A stretch of 64,000 bases of DNA from Entrophospora sp. SA101 (GCA_958430865.1 CAUDNR010001669.1:1834-65833); one strand, 5' to 3'; shown: positions 1 through 12,433, numbered from the stretch's first letter. Notes: generated from the letters alone by a model not told the origin. Made by a program: numbers and translations.

Positions 1-1500
1 TAAAAAAATTCCCAGAGGTAAACAATTACCCATGGTATATTATGAAATTGTAATTATATTATTAATCTACTACGCTTTAAATTAAAAACAGGCCCACCAT
101 CGCCACCCGCACCAGTGCTGCACTCGCCACCACGGAAAGTTACTGCGAAAGAACAACAAGAGTGGGTAATTCCTCCATGTATTTCCAATTGGAAAAATGC
201 TAAAGGATATACAATACCACTTGATAAACGTTTAGCGGCAGATGGAAGAGGATTGCAAGAAGTTAGTGCAGAAGATTTTTTCCCTTACATGTAGAAATAT
301 TACATTGGATACAGATTTATTCATATCCTTTATTTTTAAATAAATTACAGGTTACCATTAACGACAAATTTGCAAAATTATCAGAGGCTCTTTTTGCAGC
401 TGATCGTCACGCACGTGAAGAAGTAAGACAACGAGCTTTAATGAGAGAAAAACTTGTTCAAAAGGAAAAGGAAGAAAAAGAAAAACGTTTGCGCATGCTT
501 GCTCAGAAAGCACGAGAGGAAAGGTACGAATTAATTAATTAATTAGTCATCCCAATTTATATATGATATATTTTTATATATTTTATTTGTTTTGATTTTT
601 TTTGATTATGAATAACAGAGCTGGTATTTCTTCTTCTTCCGCTGCTGCGAATTCTGGGGCTATAATTGATGATGAGACAGAATCAAGTGAGGAATCAGAT
701 GAAGAAAAGGCACGTGAAAGAGAAGAATTGAGACAAGAAAAGAGAAGAAATCGTGAAAGAGAATTTAGATTATCAAAAATGGGAGCAGAAAAACGGGCAA
801 AATATATTGCACGGTTAGTTGTAATAAACACAACGCATTAAATATATTGTAACAAATATTTAATTAGATATTTTATTTTAAATGAAAAATATTAAATAGA
901 GAGCAAAACAGAGATATTTCTGAAAAGATTGCCCTGGGACTTGCCAAACCAACAATAACTCAAGAGAGTTTATATGATACTCGATTATTTAATCAAAGTG
1001 AAGGACTTTCATCCGGATTCAAAGATGATGAATGTTTGTATATTATACTTGTACATCCATCATTATTAATTTGTTTTATTTTATAATAACAAATATTAAT
1101 AATATTTTTTAAAAACCACTTATTAGCTTATGATTTATACGATAAACCTTTGTTTGCTGGGTCAAGTGCATCTAGTATTTATAAACCAAAGAAGGACTAT
1201 GACTCGGATAAATTTGGTGGTGGTAATGTAGAGGATATCAATAAAATATTAAGTGTTGACAAATTTGGTACAAAAGTTTTTCAAGGAGCAGATAAAAGTC
1301 AGGTATGTATTATTTATATTAATATTTGTTTTATTTATTTAATAGTTTCATACAAAATATGCAATTAATTATGATTTTTTTAGCCGAGAGATGGTCCAGT
1401 GGAATTTGAAAAAGAAGAAGCTGATCCATTTGGCGTCAATCAATTTTTGGCTGAGGCTAAAAAAGGAGTTAAACGTAAATTGGATAGATCGACCGATTAA
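1..1500 (+). CDS. SNW1: SNW1/SKIP/Prp45, 3' part (copy 1)
   Basis: The window opens inside exon 4. The visible exons are about 2-17, 92-261, 351-523, 619-813, 900-1033, 1127-1302 and 1384-1500 (TAA). They encode the proline stretch before the SNW motif, the SNWKNAKGYTIPLDKRLAAD signature, the charged coiled region and the FEKEEADPFGVNQFL C-terminal block. The full description is given at the complete copy (25423-27820). The 5' exons of this copy, if it exists as a separate gene, lie outside the window. Confidence 0.95.
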
Positions 1501-1600
1501 TCGATTTGTAATATATATAATTAGAAAAACATTTATATCTCATATCTACTTAATGTAATAAATTAAATAAATAGAGGTTATTTGCATATGGTTAAACACG

Positions 1601-3461
1601 AACCAGACAAAGTGAACGTAACAATTTTGTGGCACCAAGTGTCAATACACAATATTTTTTAATCCAAAAATGTAGATCAAAAAATTTCCTTTGTCGTCAT
1701 TTTCTTTTGCATACACTTGTTAAAGATATTTTATTAGCTATTCTTATATTTCCCTTAGTCTATGTCCTGCTATCTTGAAGGCAGATTTTCTTTGCTAAAG
1801 GGCACAGGATGCATTTGTAATTAATCCATATAATGTGTCCTTGGATTAAAGCATCTTTTAGACAAGTTAATTGGACAACAACTTTGCATTTATCTGCTAC
1901 TAAGCCATTTGTGCCTGCAACTTTCTTGACATTCTTCTAGGTAGACTTAAGTCTCCTCTTTGACCATTTGATATTTTTTTTTTTAAAGAAACAAATATTG
2001 ATCTACCAAGGAGAACAGAAATTAATAACCAGAAGGATATGGATTTTCTTATCAAGAACACATAAATCAATCAAGGTCTATTAGAATGGTAAAGACATTT
2101 AATGTTGTTGTTATTTGATGCATATTCTTAAATGTGAAATTTTAAAGAGCAAATGTTTGAAACCCCTGATATTTTTGCTGAATTTTAACCTGAGCCTTCT
2201 TTCCGTGTAGGACAAAGGTTCCATTGCGATAGTGGAAAATTTTAGTGATTGATTCTTTACTTGGTCCTTCCAAATTGTATATAATTGCATGCTGTAGAGT
2301 TCCTTTAAAAATCATTCCTGAAAAATAAAATAAATCTGTCATATTAAGCCTAGGTGTCAAATTTAAAAATGGAAACCCTTCGAGATGCAATGTTTTAGAA
2401 GTTCAGACTTTGGCTCACTACCCAGCATTCTTCGAATGAAACTTCCATTGCATCTTCTACCTTAGATAATCATCAGATAAAGGTTTTTCGCATTTAAAGG
2501 AATAGAATAAAGAATAGACTTCCAATAATTGCTTTTAAGAATGGAAGAGAAACTAACTGGTGTTCTTATGGTGTTGCGCCGCGCGATTACCAGATTCAAA
2601 ATAGGAATAAAATCCACGTGGGTTTGTAAAATTTTTGGGTTTGGACAAATTTAGATATGATCCACGAAGTTTTTGCATCATTCACCTGAAACTATTTCAC
2701 CAATGGTGGGTGAAATAAACCCTCTTTATAACGGACGTTTTTCGTAAACCAAATAGCCCGAGTGAACTATACACTAATTCCACCATGTCACCAAAATTCC
2801 TTCGAATTCGTTATAGACAGTAATAATTTGTATACGGGACATATAAATTAAGCTCAAATTCTCAGTTATAAAGTAAGATCCGTTATAGAAAATCTATTAT
2901 AGAACTGTAATTGGGTGAAACCAACAAAATAAAATCACAGCTATTTTTTAAGCAAATTATTTAATCATCATCATTCATAAAACTTTGAACTAAAGAATGT
3001 GTATCATAATTCATATAACCAATATTAAATGAATTTCCTAATGGTTGATTAACATCAAGATTATATTAGATCCAGATGAACCAAATTAGCTATTTCTAAA
3101 TCATTATTTTCTATATTACTTATACATTGTTATAATTATAATATATCATTAATTGTTGGATCAAATATATTATTCGTAATTCATTACTATCTAGTTCTTT
3201 TATCATAACATTTTAGTTTTTTTATCTAAACCAGAAATATAATAAGAGCAAATTTTCAACTTTATAGATACTTATTTAAAATAACGTTTTGTTTTCTTTA
3301 TGGATGAATGATAAAACATGACAATTATTACGTAGAGAGATAATCCTATATTAATATTAATATTAATATTAATACGTGTGATAAAGATAAAGCATTCATT
3401 ATTTTGATCCCTGGAATTCTCTGTGACGTAATAATAATGATGATGTTCACTTTGTTTTGTT
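1601..3461. mobile_element. Decayed TIR-bounded region, family with AACCAGACAAAGTGAAC ends (copy 1)
   Basis: AACCAGACAAAGTGAAC at 1601-1617 faces GTTCACTTTGTTTTGTT at 3445-3461, an inverted match of 14 of 17 bases. The same end, with the same inner motif GATCCCTGRAAT, occurs at 23244-25018 as a perfect 20-bp inverted pair, so this looks like a repeat family. No transposase is recognisable inside, only an orphan exon-like ORF. The region between SNW1 and PSMA3 holds no other gene I can support. I could not find a convincing target duplication. Identical copies lie at 27921-29781 and 54703-56563. Confidence 0.45.
2142..2317 (-). pseudogene. Orphan exon-like ORF, unknown (copy 1)
   Basis: On the minus strand a good acceptor (a T-rich run then CAG at 2318-2320) is followed by about 58 codons, from GMIFKGTLQHAIIYNLEGPS to GFQTFAL, then a stop. 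The composition looks like real protein. I recognise no family, and I see no convincing upstream exon or start. It lies inside the TIR-bounded region, so it may be the last piece of a transposon gene. Repeated at 28462-28637 and 55244-55419. Confidence 0.3.
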
Positions 3462-3603
3462 GTATGCCCATACGGTAGTAATCAATAAAATTTAAAATTG
3501 TATTCAAAATAATGTTTATTTTTTATTATATATATAATAAAAATATTATATATAAATATTATGGGGAATAATAAAATAAATAATAAAAAGATCCAACTTT
3601 TAA

Positions 3604-4994
3604 TTATTCATCCATTTCTTCTTGATTAAGTGATTCCTAATCCCCAAAAAGATTTATGAATTAGTCACACAATATTATATGTATTTAAAATAATGACTTT
3701 ATCATTGTACCTTTGCCAATCTTTCAGCTTCAATAAAAATATCTTTGGGTACAAGTCGATGTTTTTGATCATCTTCTGTGATCCAGCTCAATTCCAATTC
3801 AAAATCTTTATCTTTTGCTTCATCATGAACTGTATAAATACTGAACATATTTTCATATATTGACAAATAATCAATAATACAGTAAATAAAAATAAAAAAA
3901 TTTTTTTTTTATATTAATCAACGTTACATTCTGGCTGCTTCCTTTACAGCTTCCAAAACATCCATTTCTGAAAGAACAAGCTTTTCAAGTTCTGTTTTGG
4001 CAATTTGTTTTCCTTTACCAATAGCACATCCATAATATCCCTATTTTATAAAAAGTTTTAATGAGAAATCAAATAAATAAAAATATTTACCAGTACATAA
4101 AAAAACTTTTTTATTATGATTTTTACCCAGTATACACCTGAAGGTTCAACCATATAAAGTTGAGGACCATCTTTATCAAAAGTTCCAATAATAGCACTAC
4201 TTCCAAATGGTCGAACACTTGAATATAATGTATATGCTTGTACATATTGTCCTACTCGATCAGCTATTGTCTATAGAAATAATAGATTTTTTGATTAATC
4301 ATCATTATTTTATAAATAATTATTTTTTAGAACAGATCAAAAAATTTACTTTTCCAGGAATTTGTGTTTTATATGTATCTCGATAACCTTCTGCTTCATC
4401 CCTTGCTCTATTAATAATGTGTCTTCCATCAGCTAACAATCCTGCTGTTGCCTAAAAATTACACAAATAAAAACAAACATGTGTATATATTTATTTATAA
4501 ATCAAATCTATTCCTAATAAATAATAAATTATATATATATATGATATATTACAAGAACTTACTACTCCAATATGAGTATCAACAGTTTGAATTCGACGAT
4601 TTGATCCTGGAACTAGTAATTTTGATTGATTTAATTTTTCCACTGCTAAAACTACTCCATTCTTAACACGTAAGCCAATCGCGGTTCTAAAATAGCATTT
4701 TTAAAATAGATTATGCATACAAAAACATCTATCTATTTATTTATTCATTCGTTCATTTATGCATATAGTATTTCATTATTTTAATAATGTACCCGCTGTT
4801 GTCTACAGCTTTTGCTGCATATTCAACTTGAAATACACGCCCATCAGGTGAATATGTGGCAACTGAAATATCATACTAATAAATAAAAGCATTAATTAAT
4901 CAAATTTTAATTAATTAGTCTTTGATTAGTCTTTAATTTGTAAATGCCAACAATTCTTTGAGTAATAACCTACGCCTGTTCCTATGGAGCTCAT
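3604..4994 (-). CDS. PSMA3: 20S proteasome subunit alpha type-3 (alpha-7, Pre10-like), copy 1
   Basis: This is a structural subunit of the outer alpha ring of the 20S proteasome, which gates substrate entry. Eight exons (4974-4994, 4793-4875, 4563-4686, 4350-4451, 4127-4270, 3928-4040, 3711-3840, 3604-3636) join in frame to 249 codons plus stop, close to the roughly 250-255 aa of the family. The start gives MSSIGTGYD, the classical alpha-7 N-terminus, followed by the alpha-subunit signature [20 protein letters not shown]. Further family blocks are [36 protein letters not shown] and [16 protein letters not shown]. The tail ends in acidic EEMDE, where animal and yeast alpha-7 also carry acidic tails. 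As expected for an alpha subunit there is no catalytic N-terminal threonine. All introns are GT-AG. Intron sizes are small. Intact in all three copies. Confidence 0.96.
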
Positions 4995-5004
4995 ATTTTA
5001 TTTA

Positions 5005-6040
5005 TAGGGAAAATAGAAAATTTTGGAATTCAAAAAAATTTTTAAAAAGAAATGATGACGAAATCTTTTCTTTTATGATATGTGTTACAATTCAACATTT
5101 TGTGATTTACATAGAAATAAAAATAATTTTACAAAAAGATAATACCAAAGACCATGAAAACAAGCTTATTTAATACACCTAAAGGTTAAAACACACTTGA
5201 ACTCAGTACTATAATCACCTGGGATAATAACTCACTGGAAAGTGGGTGGACTCTACTTTGTTGAGAGGGTCTCGTTAAGCAAGTAATCTTCAAGCTCATC
5301 TTTGCCTTTTAAGGAAGTTTCTTCACCAAAATCTATAGTGAACTTGAGAGAATTGGGAATTTATAAAGCCATGGAATGGCTCTACAGCAAGAGAGAATAG
5401 ACTGGGAAAAAATCAAAATTACCAACACTATCTCATTAAACAATTTATTGATCATTCTAAAGACACTGATTTTTTCTTAAACATAAATCACATCATGAAT
5501 CAATTAAGCATCCACTTCATGACAATATTGATTATAATAATACCAATAATGCTATTAACACAATTCAAATACAAAGCATCAATAATATAATAATAATGGT
5601 ATGTCAGAATTATTGCCACTAGGTTTGATCAGGTGATAAATGGTTGTTATATCTTTGTAGCATTAAATCATGTGAAAACACGCACTTTAAATAATCAGTC
5701 AATTTTTTTTTGTTATTTTTGGAATAATAATAATGCAGTTATATGCAGTTTGAGGCGAGGAATCTTTTCAGCTTAGAAATATACCCATACTTGATAAAAT
5801 CTTGGGAATTTTATTTCTATTACTATGCATGTGATGCCGGAACTTATTCAAATTTTGGTTTAAATATTTTTTGCCTAATATAAAATACGCAAATATAAGC
5901 AAACTAAACATATGAGGTCATTGAATATTTTGCACCGGGTCCTATACCATTATACTAATACCTCAAATTGATAATAAATAAATAAAACGAAATGGAAAAT
6001 AATTTTTGTATATTTTTTATACGATTTCTTTCTACCGATT
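5005..6040. other. AT-rich intergenic DNA upstream of PSMA3 (copy 1)
   Basis: It starts just upstream of the PSMA3 start codon, so its first few hundred bases should include that promoter. I see no ORF with protein-like composition, no tRNA and no clear TIR. Short ORFs here are low-complexity. Copies at 31325-32360 and 58107-59142. Confidence 0.5.
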
Positions 6041-6215
6041 TCTCGTAACGCCTCCCCACCTCTTAACCTCTTCTTCTCGACCATTTCTTCTTTCTTTAAC
6101 TCATTCTAATTCCTCCTTTAACATTCTTCCACATTCTTCCTCTTTAACCTGTCCAACCTCTCTTTCCACCTCTCTTTCCACCTCCTGTCTCTTCCAACCT
6201 TTCATTTGCTTTCTT
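6041..6215 (+). repeat. Polypyrimidine tract (copy 1)
   Basis: About 175 bases made almost only of C and T on this strand, with re-used units such as CCTCTTTAACC, ACATTCTTCC and CCTCTCTTTCCA. The open frame across it is a by-product of this composition. Strong strand asymmetry in an otherwise AT-balanced region suggests slippage-expanded microsatellite DNA. Copies at 32361-32535 and 59143-59317. Confidence 0.6.
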
Positions 6216-6316
6216 TAATTGTTCTTGGATGCTCGGAAAATGTTTGATTCCCAAATTTTTTATCGGGCATTCTAAATTTTTAAATTTACCAAACGAGAAA
6301 GTTCAAGAAAACAATT

Positions 6317-6495
6317 CCTCTTCAGAATGCATTTGCTCTGGCTATTCATAAAACTCAAGGATTGACCTACCACACATAACATTGAACATTGATGAAAGTA
6401 TGTTAGCAGAAGGACAAGTTGTTTCAATTAGTCGAGCTCCCTCCCATCCCACATTAGGAAAACTACAGATCCTTGATTTGATTATTCTCAATTAA
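6317..6495 (+). pseudogene. Pif1-type helicase C-terminal remnant (copy 1)
   Basis: PLQNAFALAIHKTQGLT is the conserved C-terminal helicase motif of Pif1/RRM3 and Helitron-type helicases. After a stop and a frame change it continues as LNIDESMLAEGQVV-SISRAPS, matching the family's DGQAYVAISR block with three residues missing. Only about 60 codons survive, with no upstream helicase motifs in the window. Pif1-like genes are often multicopy or Helitron-borne in fungi, so this is probably transposon debris. Copies at 32637-32815 and 59419-59597. Confidence 0.75.
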
Positions 6496-6904
6496 AAATT
6501 TCTAGGGCAGTTTTAAAAGATTAGAGGCCATGGTTGCAAAAATTAACAACGTTGTAAAAGAAAATATATTTGTATTGAAAAATTGAATGTAATTTATAAT
6601 GTATTAAATTTTCGGAAATTCCATACTTGTTTAATGACTATATACACGAACTCATAGCAACCTCCTATTAAAAACTTGTTTTGTTTTAAATAAACATGAT
6701 TCGCATTTCTTTTCAGTAGTGATATACACACGCTTTTTAATGGATCATAATGATGGTTGAGTCATTTTCAAAGGTTTTAATTGCGAAGAATTCAAAGAAA
6801 ATTTTTGATTCGATAAAAATTTATTTGATGATTTAGTTAAATAACTTTATTATTGCTGTTCGCTTTCATCTTTTCTTTTATTATTTGGAAACTTGGATAA
6901 AATG

Positions 6905-8015
6905 TTAAAAGACAACGCCTCTTATGTATCCAGTTTTTTCAATGGATACTTGACGTCTTGATCCAGGTTCATGGGGACCATTTTGATCAATATGGAAGTG
7001 GGCTTGATAAACTCCAAGCTGATCATAGCATTTTATTTATCTTTTCTAGAGCATCAATAACTGTTTCTGTATTAATTTCTCACGCACCCATTGATTGTTT
7101 AATTGGCCTACATACTTTTTTCTTACAATGTGTAAATTGGCCATTTTCTATATCAACAATCACACAACTGCCAATGATACTTTGGAATTTTTATCGCTAT
7201 CTAAAATTCCATAATCCTTTGTATCTTTATTTGTAATTGATGAAAAATCACAAGAATCTAAATAAATCAAGTTGTCTAGATCTGCTGACAACAAATCTGT
7301 TGTCATTAATTATAATAATATACTCTCTTGCGAGGCTTACAATTGCATCTGTATATGCCGTCATAAGGATGGTCCAACACATAAAGATACCAATGTTTTT
7401 CTATAATAATAAAAAATAAAAAATATAGATAATGGTGCTATTGTTTGCAATTTAATAAAACAAATTATACTCACTATAAATTAACAAAAAAAAATCTTTA
7501 AATTTTCCATTAAATATTTAATGTCCTCATACTCTAAAATGTTGTGATAATCTTTGATAAAAATATTACAACCGTCACTATTATCATCATTATCATCATA
7601 GTTTACATCTTCACTTGTAGTGGAGGTTGTTGCTAGTATACCTGGATTATCTGTACAATTAGCATAACTGGCATTGCTCACTTCATCAAGTGGTGCATAT
7701 TCATTCATCCGGGTTATATTTGTTGCGAATTGTTAAAATTTTCCATTATAAATTTATGAATGTGTTCAACTATAGACTTTGTGATAACAATGATGTTTAA
7801 CGTTAACGTTAGTAATAAAATCCAAATAGATGTTGTTAAACCAACTATAACAGTAATAATAATGATCCTATTACTTCTTTTAATATTTCTATCACTAATA
7901 TAAAAGCGTATAATGATTGAATGGATAAGCCTATGAAAAAATAAAAGCGACAAGATATATGATAAGAACATTAAATATATAATTAATTTATATTTGATGT
8001 CAATACATACCGCAT
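6905..8015 (-). pseudogene. Frameshifted minus-strand gene, membrane-anchored, unknown (copy 1)
   Basis: A five-base first exon ATGCG (8011-8015) with donor GTATGT can join the acceptor before 7930 to give MRLIHSIIIRFYIS. This is followed by a strongly hydrophobic segment (IIIITVIVGLTTSIWILLLT), one or two membrane spans. Protein-like sequence then continues in shifted frames: an acidic low-complexity part near 7480-7700, RPIKQSMG-like and VIDALEKINK segments near 7040-7150, and CYDQLGVYQAHFHIDQNGPH near 6920-7030, ending at a TAA at 6905. Several breaks fall in T or A runs, so sequencing error in homopolymers is as possible as decay. I do not recognise the family, and the far C-terminal part may belong to another locus. 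Copies at 33225-34335 and 60007-61117. Confidence 0.35.
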
Positions 8016-8132
8016 CCCTTACTTTAACAGAGGGTTATTTTTTTATATCTATTTTTGGCACTGATCTACATAGTAAGATTTTTACGCGTTTTTTAAGATA
8101 TATTTTAAATTTGTGTATAATTAATATTTATT

Positions 8133-8449
8133 TCAAGAAGTGATTGTTTCAGATGAATTTGATGAAAGTTTTGATGAAGACAAGTTGGAATTAGTAGAAG
8201 GAGTTGCCCTATGAACTGGATAAATATTTTGTTGTTGTTGTTTGTCATTATTAGCAGAAGAAGCTATCTTTGAAACTTTACTATCATCATTGAACAGCTT
8301 GTTTTTTGATTATTTTTTAAAAAAGTCATTTCCAAATTTGTTCTTTCTGATTTTTCTGACCAGCCATTTAACAACAATAATAAACGATTTAAATATACAA
8401 TTCGAATTTGCAAGTTTAATAAATAGTAATAGTATATAATAATAATAGT
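8133..8449 (-). pseudogene. Minus-strand coding fragment with Ser/Asn/Gln-rich tail (copy 1)
   Basis: One reading frame runs across about 100 codons with a single in-frame TAA. It has a hydrophobic stretch (ILLLFIKLANSNCIFKSFII), a basic patch (KWLVRKIRKNK), the TAA, then a tail rich in S, N and Q ending SETITS-stop at 8133. This looks like the end of a membrane protein. It sits between VAC14 and the decayed gene at 6905-8015, on the same strand. No start or family was recognised. Copies at 34453-34769 and 61235-61551. Confidence 0.3.
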
Positions 8450-8620
8450 TTATTTAAAAAAATGTCTCTTATGATAAAAATAAATGAAAATGAATAAATA
8501 TATATACACACATACTAATACAATAATAAACAAACAAATAGATAAATAAATAAATAAATATAAAAAGTCTATGTATTTAAATAGTTACAAAGAGAAAAAA
8601 TAAATATATAAGGGAAATAT

Positions 8621-11600
8621 CTAATCTTGATTTCTTCTTCTACGTGTAGTATTACTTTTCTTAATAGTACGAGCTATAAATATAATTGATTGCGGTTAAT
8701 TAATCATAAACAAATCTTATCCAATATTTATTCATTCAATCATCAAAAAACGTTAAATATTATATTTAAATTACCTTGTTTACGAATTGTTTCATGTTTT
8801 GTTTGAACCGTTTTGAAATGCGTCAACAAATCTTGGAACCTAATTCCTTCATCTCTTGATGATAATAATTTACTAATTGATTTTTTTGAATCATTTGGAC
8901 TTATTAAATAAAAAATTTTTAAAAAAATTTAATGATCTGATATCTTTTTATTGTACATATATATACATATGTATGTATGTATGCATGTGTGTATAATATT
9001 AACCTTTTTGGCATTAAATGCAAAAATCCCATAGAACTGACACTTGTCAACCTATTTTTTAAACTTGCAAATGCACTACTTTGTGGTAATAACATCAATA
9101 ATCCATATAAACATTTTACCAAATGTGGGTATTTGTCTGGTTCAAGTAGTTGTAATCTGAGATCTAGAATAAGAAATCAATTAATTAACAACAAATTGAA
9201 AAAATCAATCAATTGACAAATAGAAATAAATCGAAATTTCTTTTGGATAATTACAGGTAAAAACTGGCGATTCCAATAATTGAACAAGTTTATCAACTTG
9301 GATCAACAAATTAACGGTGATTTCTATTTCAGCACTAAAAATAAATAAATGTTTAAATAAGCGATATTACGAATAAAACATAATAATAAATAAATAATAA
9401 ATAAATAAGAATTGAAAAATACAAATTTTGCAAAAGGTTCGAGGCATGTTCATAGGCTTGAGCTAATAAACAAAGTGAAAATGTTGCAACTGGATTATGA
9501 CACCATGATTTATATAATGCTGTAAACAACATTTGTCCATCCTTTGCCTCCAAGTGTTTTAATCTTCTTCTTAAATCTGAAAGTTCTGGTGACGTTATAA
9601 GTATACTGTTGAGATTTTGTACCATATTTGAAGCAAATTCTATATCCTACAATTTATAACAAAAAAATTTTTTTTCTAAATAAATGGTTCATATTGATTG
9701 ATATAAAAAAGAGTATTTAAAACTTTAACCTCTTCTTTTTCCAAAATCTCAGCAAAACTCATGTATATCCTTTCTGAATTAAGACTCAGACATAAATGCC
9801 GAATAATTAGACTTCCTCTGTTTTCTAATAATTTGCGATCAGTAGCAAACAATTTCAACAAGTCAACCATAAACTTTGGAAAATATTCATCTTGAGAACT
9901 TGAAGATAATTGTGCAAGAAGCTGAAGATCACGTTTTGCAACTTCTTCTGATGGATCTAAGAGAAGTTCCAATAGATTTGGAAAATACCCATCATCAAAA
10001 GCAAGTATCTGTAAATTAAATAAATTTAAATTGTTTGTTAAAAAATTTTTTTTTATATTAATTAATTAATTATTTTTTCTTTAAATAATAAAAACCTTTT
10101 TGGGCGCTTTTTTATGAAGCATTATCAACAAATCTAAACTTGCAATTCTTGTTTCTTCATGGCTGTTAATAAATTGATCCACCAATGATCTAACTGTTGA
10201 TCGATAATCAAAAGGATCAACTTCCTCCTCTATTAAAGGTGACGTATCTACAACACTATTTGAATCAATTTTTACATCTACACTGGTTGATTTTGAAAAT
10301 TTGTTATGTGAGATTGTTGACAATTGGTTATTAATATCACCATCATCATTATTGATATTGTCGTTTTTGTTATTATTATGGTCCTTTGGAAAAGTTGAAT
10401 GTAAGGCAGAAGAAGTATTGGTAAAATTTGGTGTTTCTAAGATCATTTTATGAAGGTTTTTGTTGACATCTATGGCACAATTTCTAATTTGTATAATAAT
10501 ATTAATAATAATCTGTTAAGGAAGTTATATTTCAATGTTCTGAAGAAAACAAGCAAATAGACAAATATTTGAATACACATATATGAACTGTGTACATTGG
10601 TATGAAAGGATATTTGGAACTGAATGAGCCAAGGAGGGTAAGACAGCACTTATTAATTGAGGTGTAAAGCTGATGACCACTTCTTTAGCAATATTAATAA
10701 ATTCATTTATCCATTTCAATGCTGTTTCTTGAATTTGTTCAACTATAAATGAATAATAATCATATTATTATTAAATCTTCAATATCCCAACAAAACTATT
10801 CAAACAAATACATTCTCATTGTTTTATAATACCTGAGGAACTTAAATGTGGCATTAAAATTTCAATAATTCTGGTAAAATTGATCTCTACACTTTGACCT
10901 GGGACCCAGGTTCCTTTACCTTTACCCTCCATCTCACTTATAGATATAGAATCCCAAAAGGCATCACCAGCATCAACTGATTTAACCAAAGTAGAGTTAT
11001 CATCATCAACGCTGCTATTGGTAACAGTACCATCTTTCAAGCTATCGCCTGTTTCGCTATTATTTTCAGATAAATTTGCAAATTTTCGTTGTTGTTCAAC
11101 ATAAAAGATTTTCATAGCTTGTTGTTTTTGTTGTTCTTTAACCTCAACAGCTTCACGTATTTCTGTTAAAAAATTTGCCAAGACGTTGGAAGTTGAAACA
11201 CACACAGCTTCATTGGGATCACTCAAAAAATTTATTAGTCCATCTAAAAAATCTGGTAAAAAAGAAACCAATTCAAGATCTGGTATTGAGTCTAATACTG
11301 TAATCCATGAAACTAAAAACAATCGTGTGAATGGATTTTTAACACGAATACGTTCAGCCAACAATGGAATAAATTTTGGTAATGAAAATGCTGTGGTTCT
11401 TGGGATATTCATTGGATCCGTTGAAAAATCTTGATCGTCATTTGAAACAAGGCTTGGGGCATCTAAAACTGAAACATATGTGGTTGATTGTTCTGCTGCA
11501 ATATCTTTAATTAACCTATCCAATAGTTCTGTTCCATTTTTCACTGGTAAGTCAGCATCTGCGGCTAGCTATAAATGTGAAACGCATGCATATATATATG

Positions 11601-12433
11601 TACATGGGATATAATCCAGCAAAATCAATGTCTGAGACTTGTTTATTTCAAATTTGATTAACGAGTCTCAGACCTGATTTTGTTAGAATGGCTCCCATAT
11701 ATTTTAAGGTACATGGTTAGATATGAAGTAATGATAATTTAATTCATCAAAAAAAAAAATTTTTTTTCTTTACCTTACTCATTGCATCAAAAATCTCATT
11801 AAAATATCTCAAAATCTCGCCTTTAGAAACCTTTGCAATATTATACATGCTTTCACACGCATAATATCTTACGCGTGATTCTTGGTCAGTAAAGCAATGA
11901 AGAACTGGCGTAGCAATATCATCTAAATAGGGTGCCACATCCTATTTTTCAAAATAAATGATATTAATATGTGTATGTATATATATCTTGTCTATTGTAA
12001 ATATAATTTTTTTTGATACATACAGGCCCTAAAGCGATTGCGGCTGCTGCTAAACCTATTAGACCTCCATTACGTGAATTTTGATGTGCAGAGTAAGCAA
12101 AATCTTGAGTGAGTTTTTCAATAATACTTTTAATTTTTTCTACATTATTAGAAGCAAAATGCGTTCTAATTAATCTATTAGATATATATACAAATATAAA
12201 AAATAAAAAAAGGGTGAAAGGTTGTTATTATGTATGTTAAAATAATAAAAATTCTAAAAAATAATTAATTCAATTTTTTTTTATTTTCTTTTTAAATGTT
12301 AAGCTATAATTAGTTTTTTTGAATTCATTTTCACCCACTTTTCTATTTCTAATGCAGCTGCTTTACGTTTCTCGTAAACTCTATCGTTTAAACCACGAAC
12401 TATTTGTACACTGAGAGCGGGTGCTTCTGCCAT
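8621..12433 (-). CDS. VAC14: VAC14, scaffold of the PI(3,5)P2 kinase complex (copy 1)
   Basis: Vac14 is a HEAT-repeat scaffold at the vacuole/endosome membrane that holds the lipid kinase Fab1/PIKfyve and the phosphatase Fig4 and so controls PI(3,5)P2. Exons: 12339-12433 (start [21 protein letters not shown]), 12024-12174, 11774-11941, 10833-11568, 10742 to about 10630, about 10480 to 10096, 9730-10008, 9423-9646, 9255-9334, 9004-9163, 8775-8899 and 8621-8673 (TAG). The junction between the fifth and sixth exons is not settled, because no strong donor is visible. Family landmarks: [44 protein letters not shown], and the highly conserved C-terminal part [20 protein letters not shown] and [15 protein letters not shown] poorly conserved S/N/D-rich insert lies in the sixth exon (about 10200-10430), where other Vac14 proteins also vary. 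The C-terminus is basic (TRRRRNQD). Confidence 0.93.
11620..11682. mobile_element. Fold-back MITE in VAC14 intron 3 (copy 1)
   Basis: CAAAATCAATGTCTGAGACT at 11620-11639 is mirrored by AGTCTCAGACCTGATTTTG at 11664-11682. Looser pairing continues outwards (GGGATATAATCC against GGAGCCATTC). The host intron (11569-11773, about 205 bp) is two to three times longer than its neighbours, which fits an insertion. No target duplication was resolved. Copy at 37940-38002. Confidence 0.6.

Noticed and set aside
602..841. Stand-alone 79-codon gene (and its antisense partner) repeated at 26922 and 53704
   Set aside because: It is exon 7 of SNW1 read through into the intron. The antisense frame is its shadow.
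3604..3930. In-frame stop at the end of PSMA3 as a truncation
   Set aside because: It disappears when the intron between 3840 and 3928 is spliced with the CAG acceptor at 3841-3843. The frame is then complete.
4448..4666. Plus-strand 72-codon ORF
   Set aside because: It lies opposite PSMA3 exons 3-4 and their intron, and its composition is A/T-driven.
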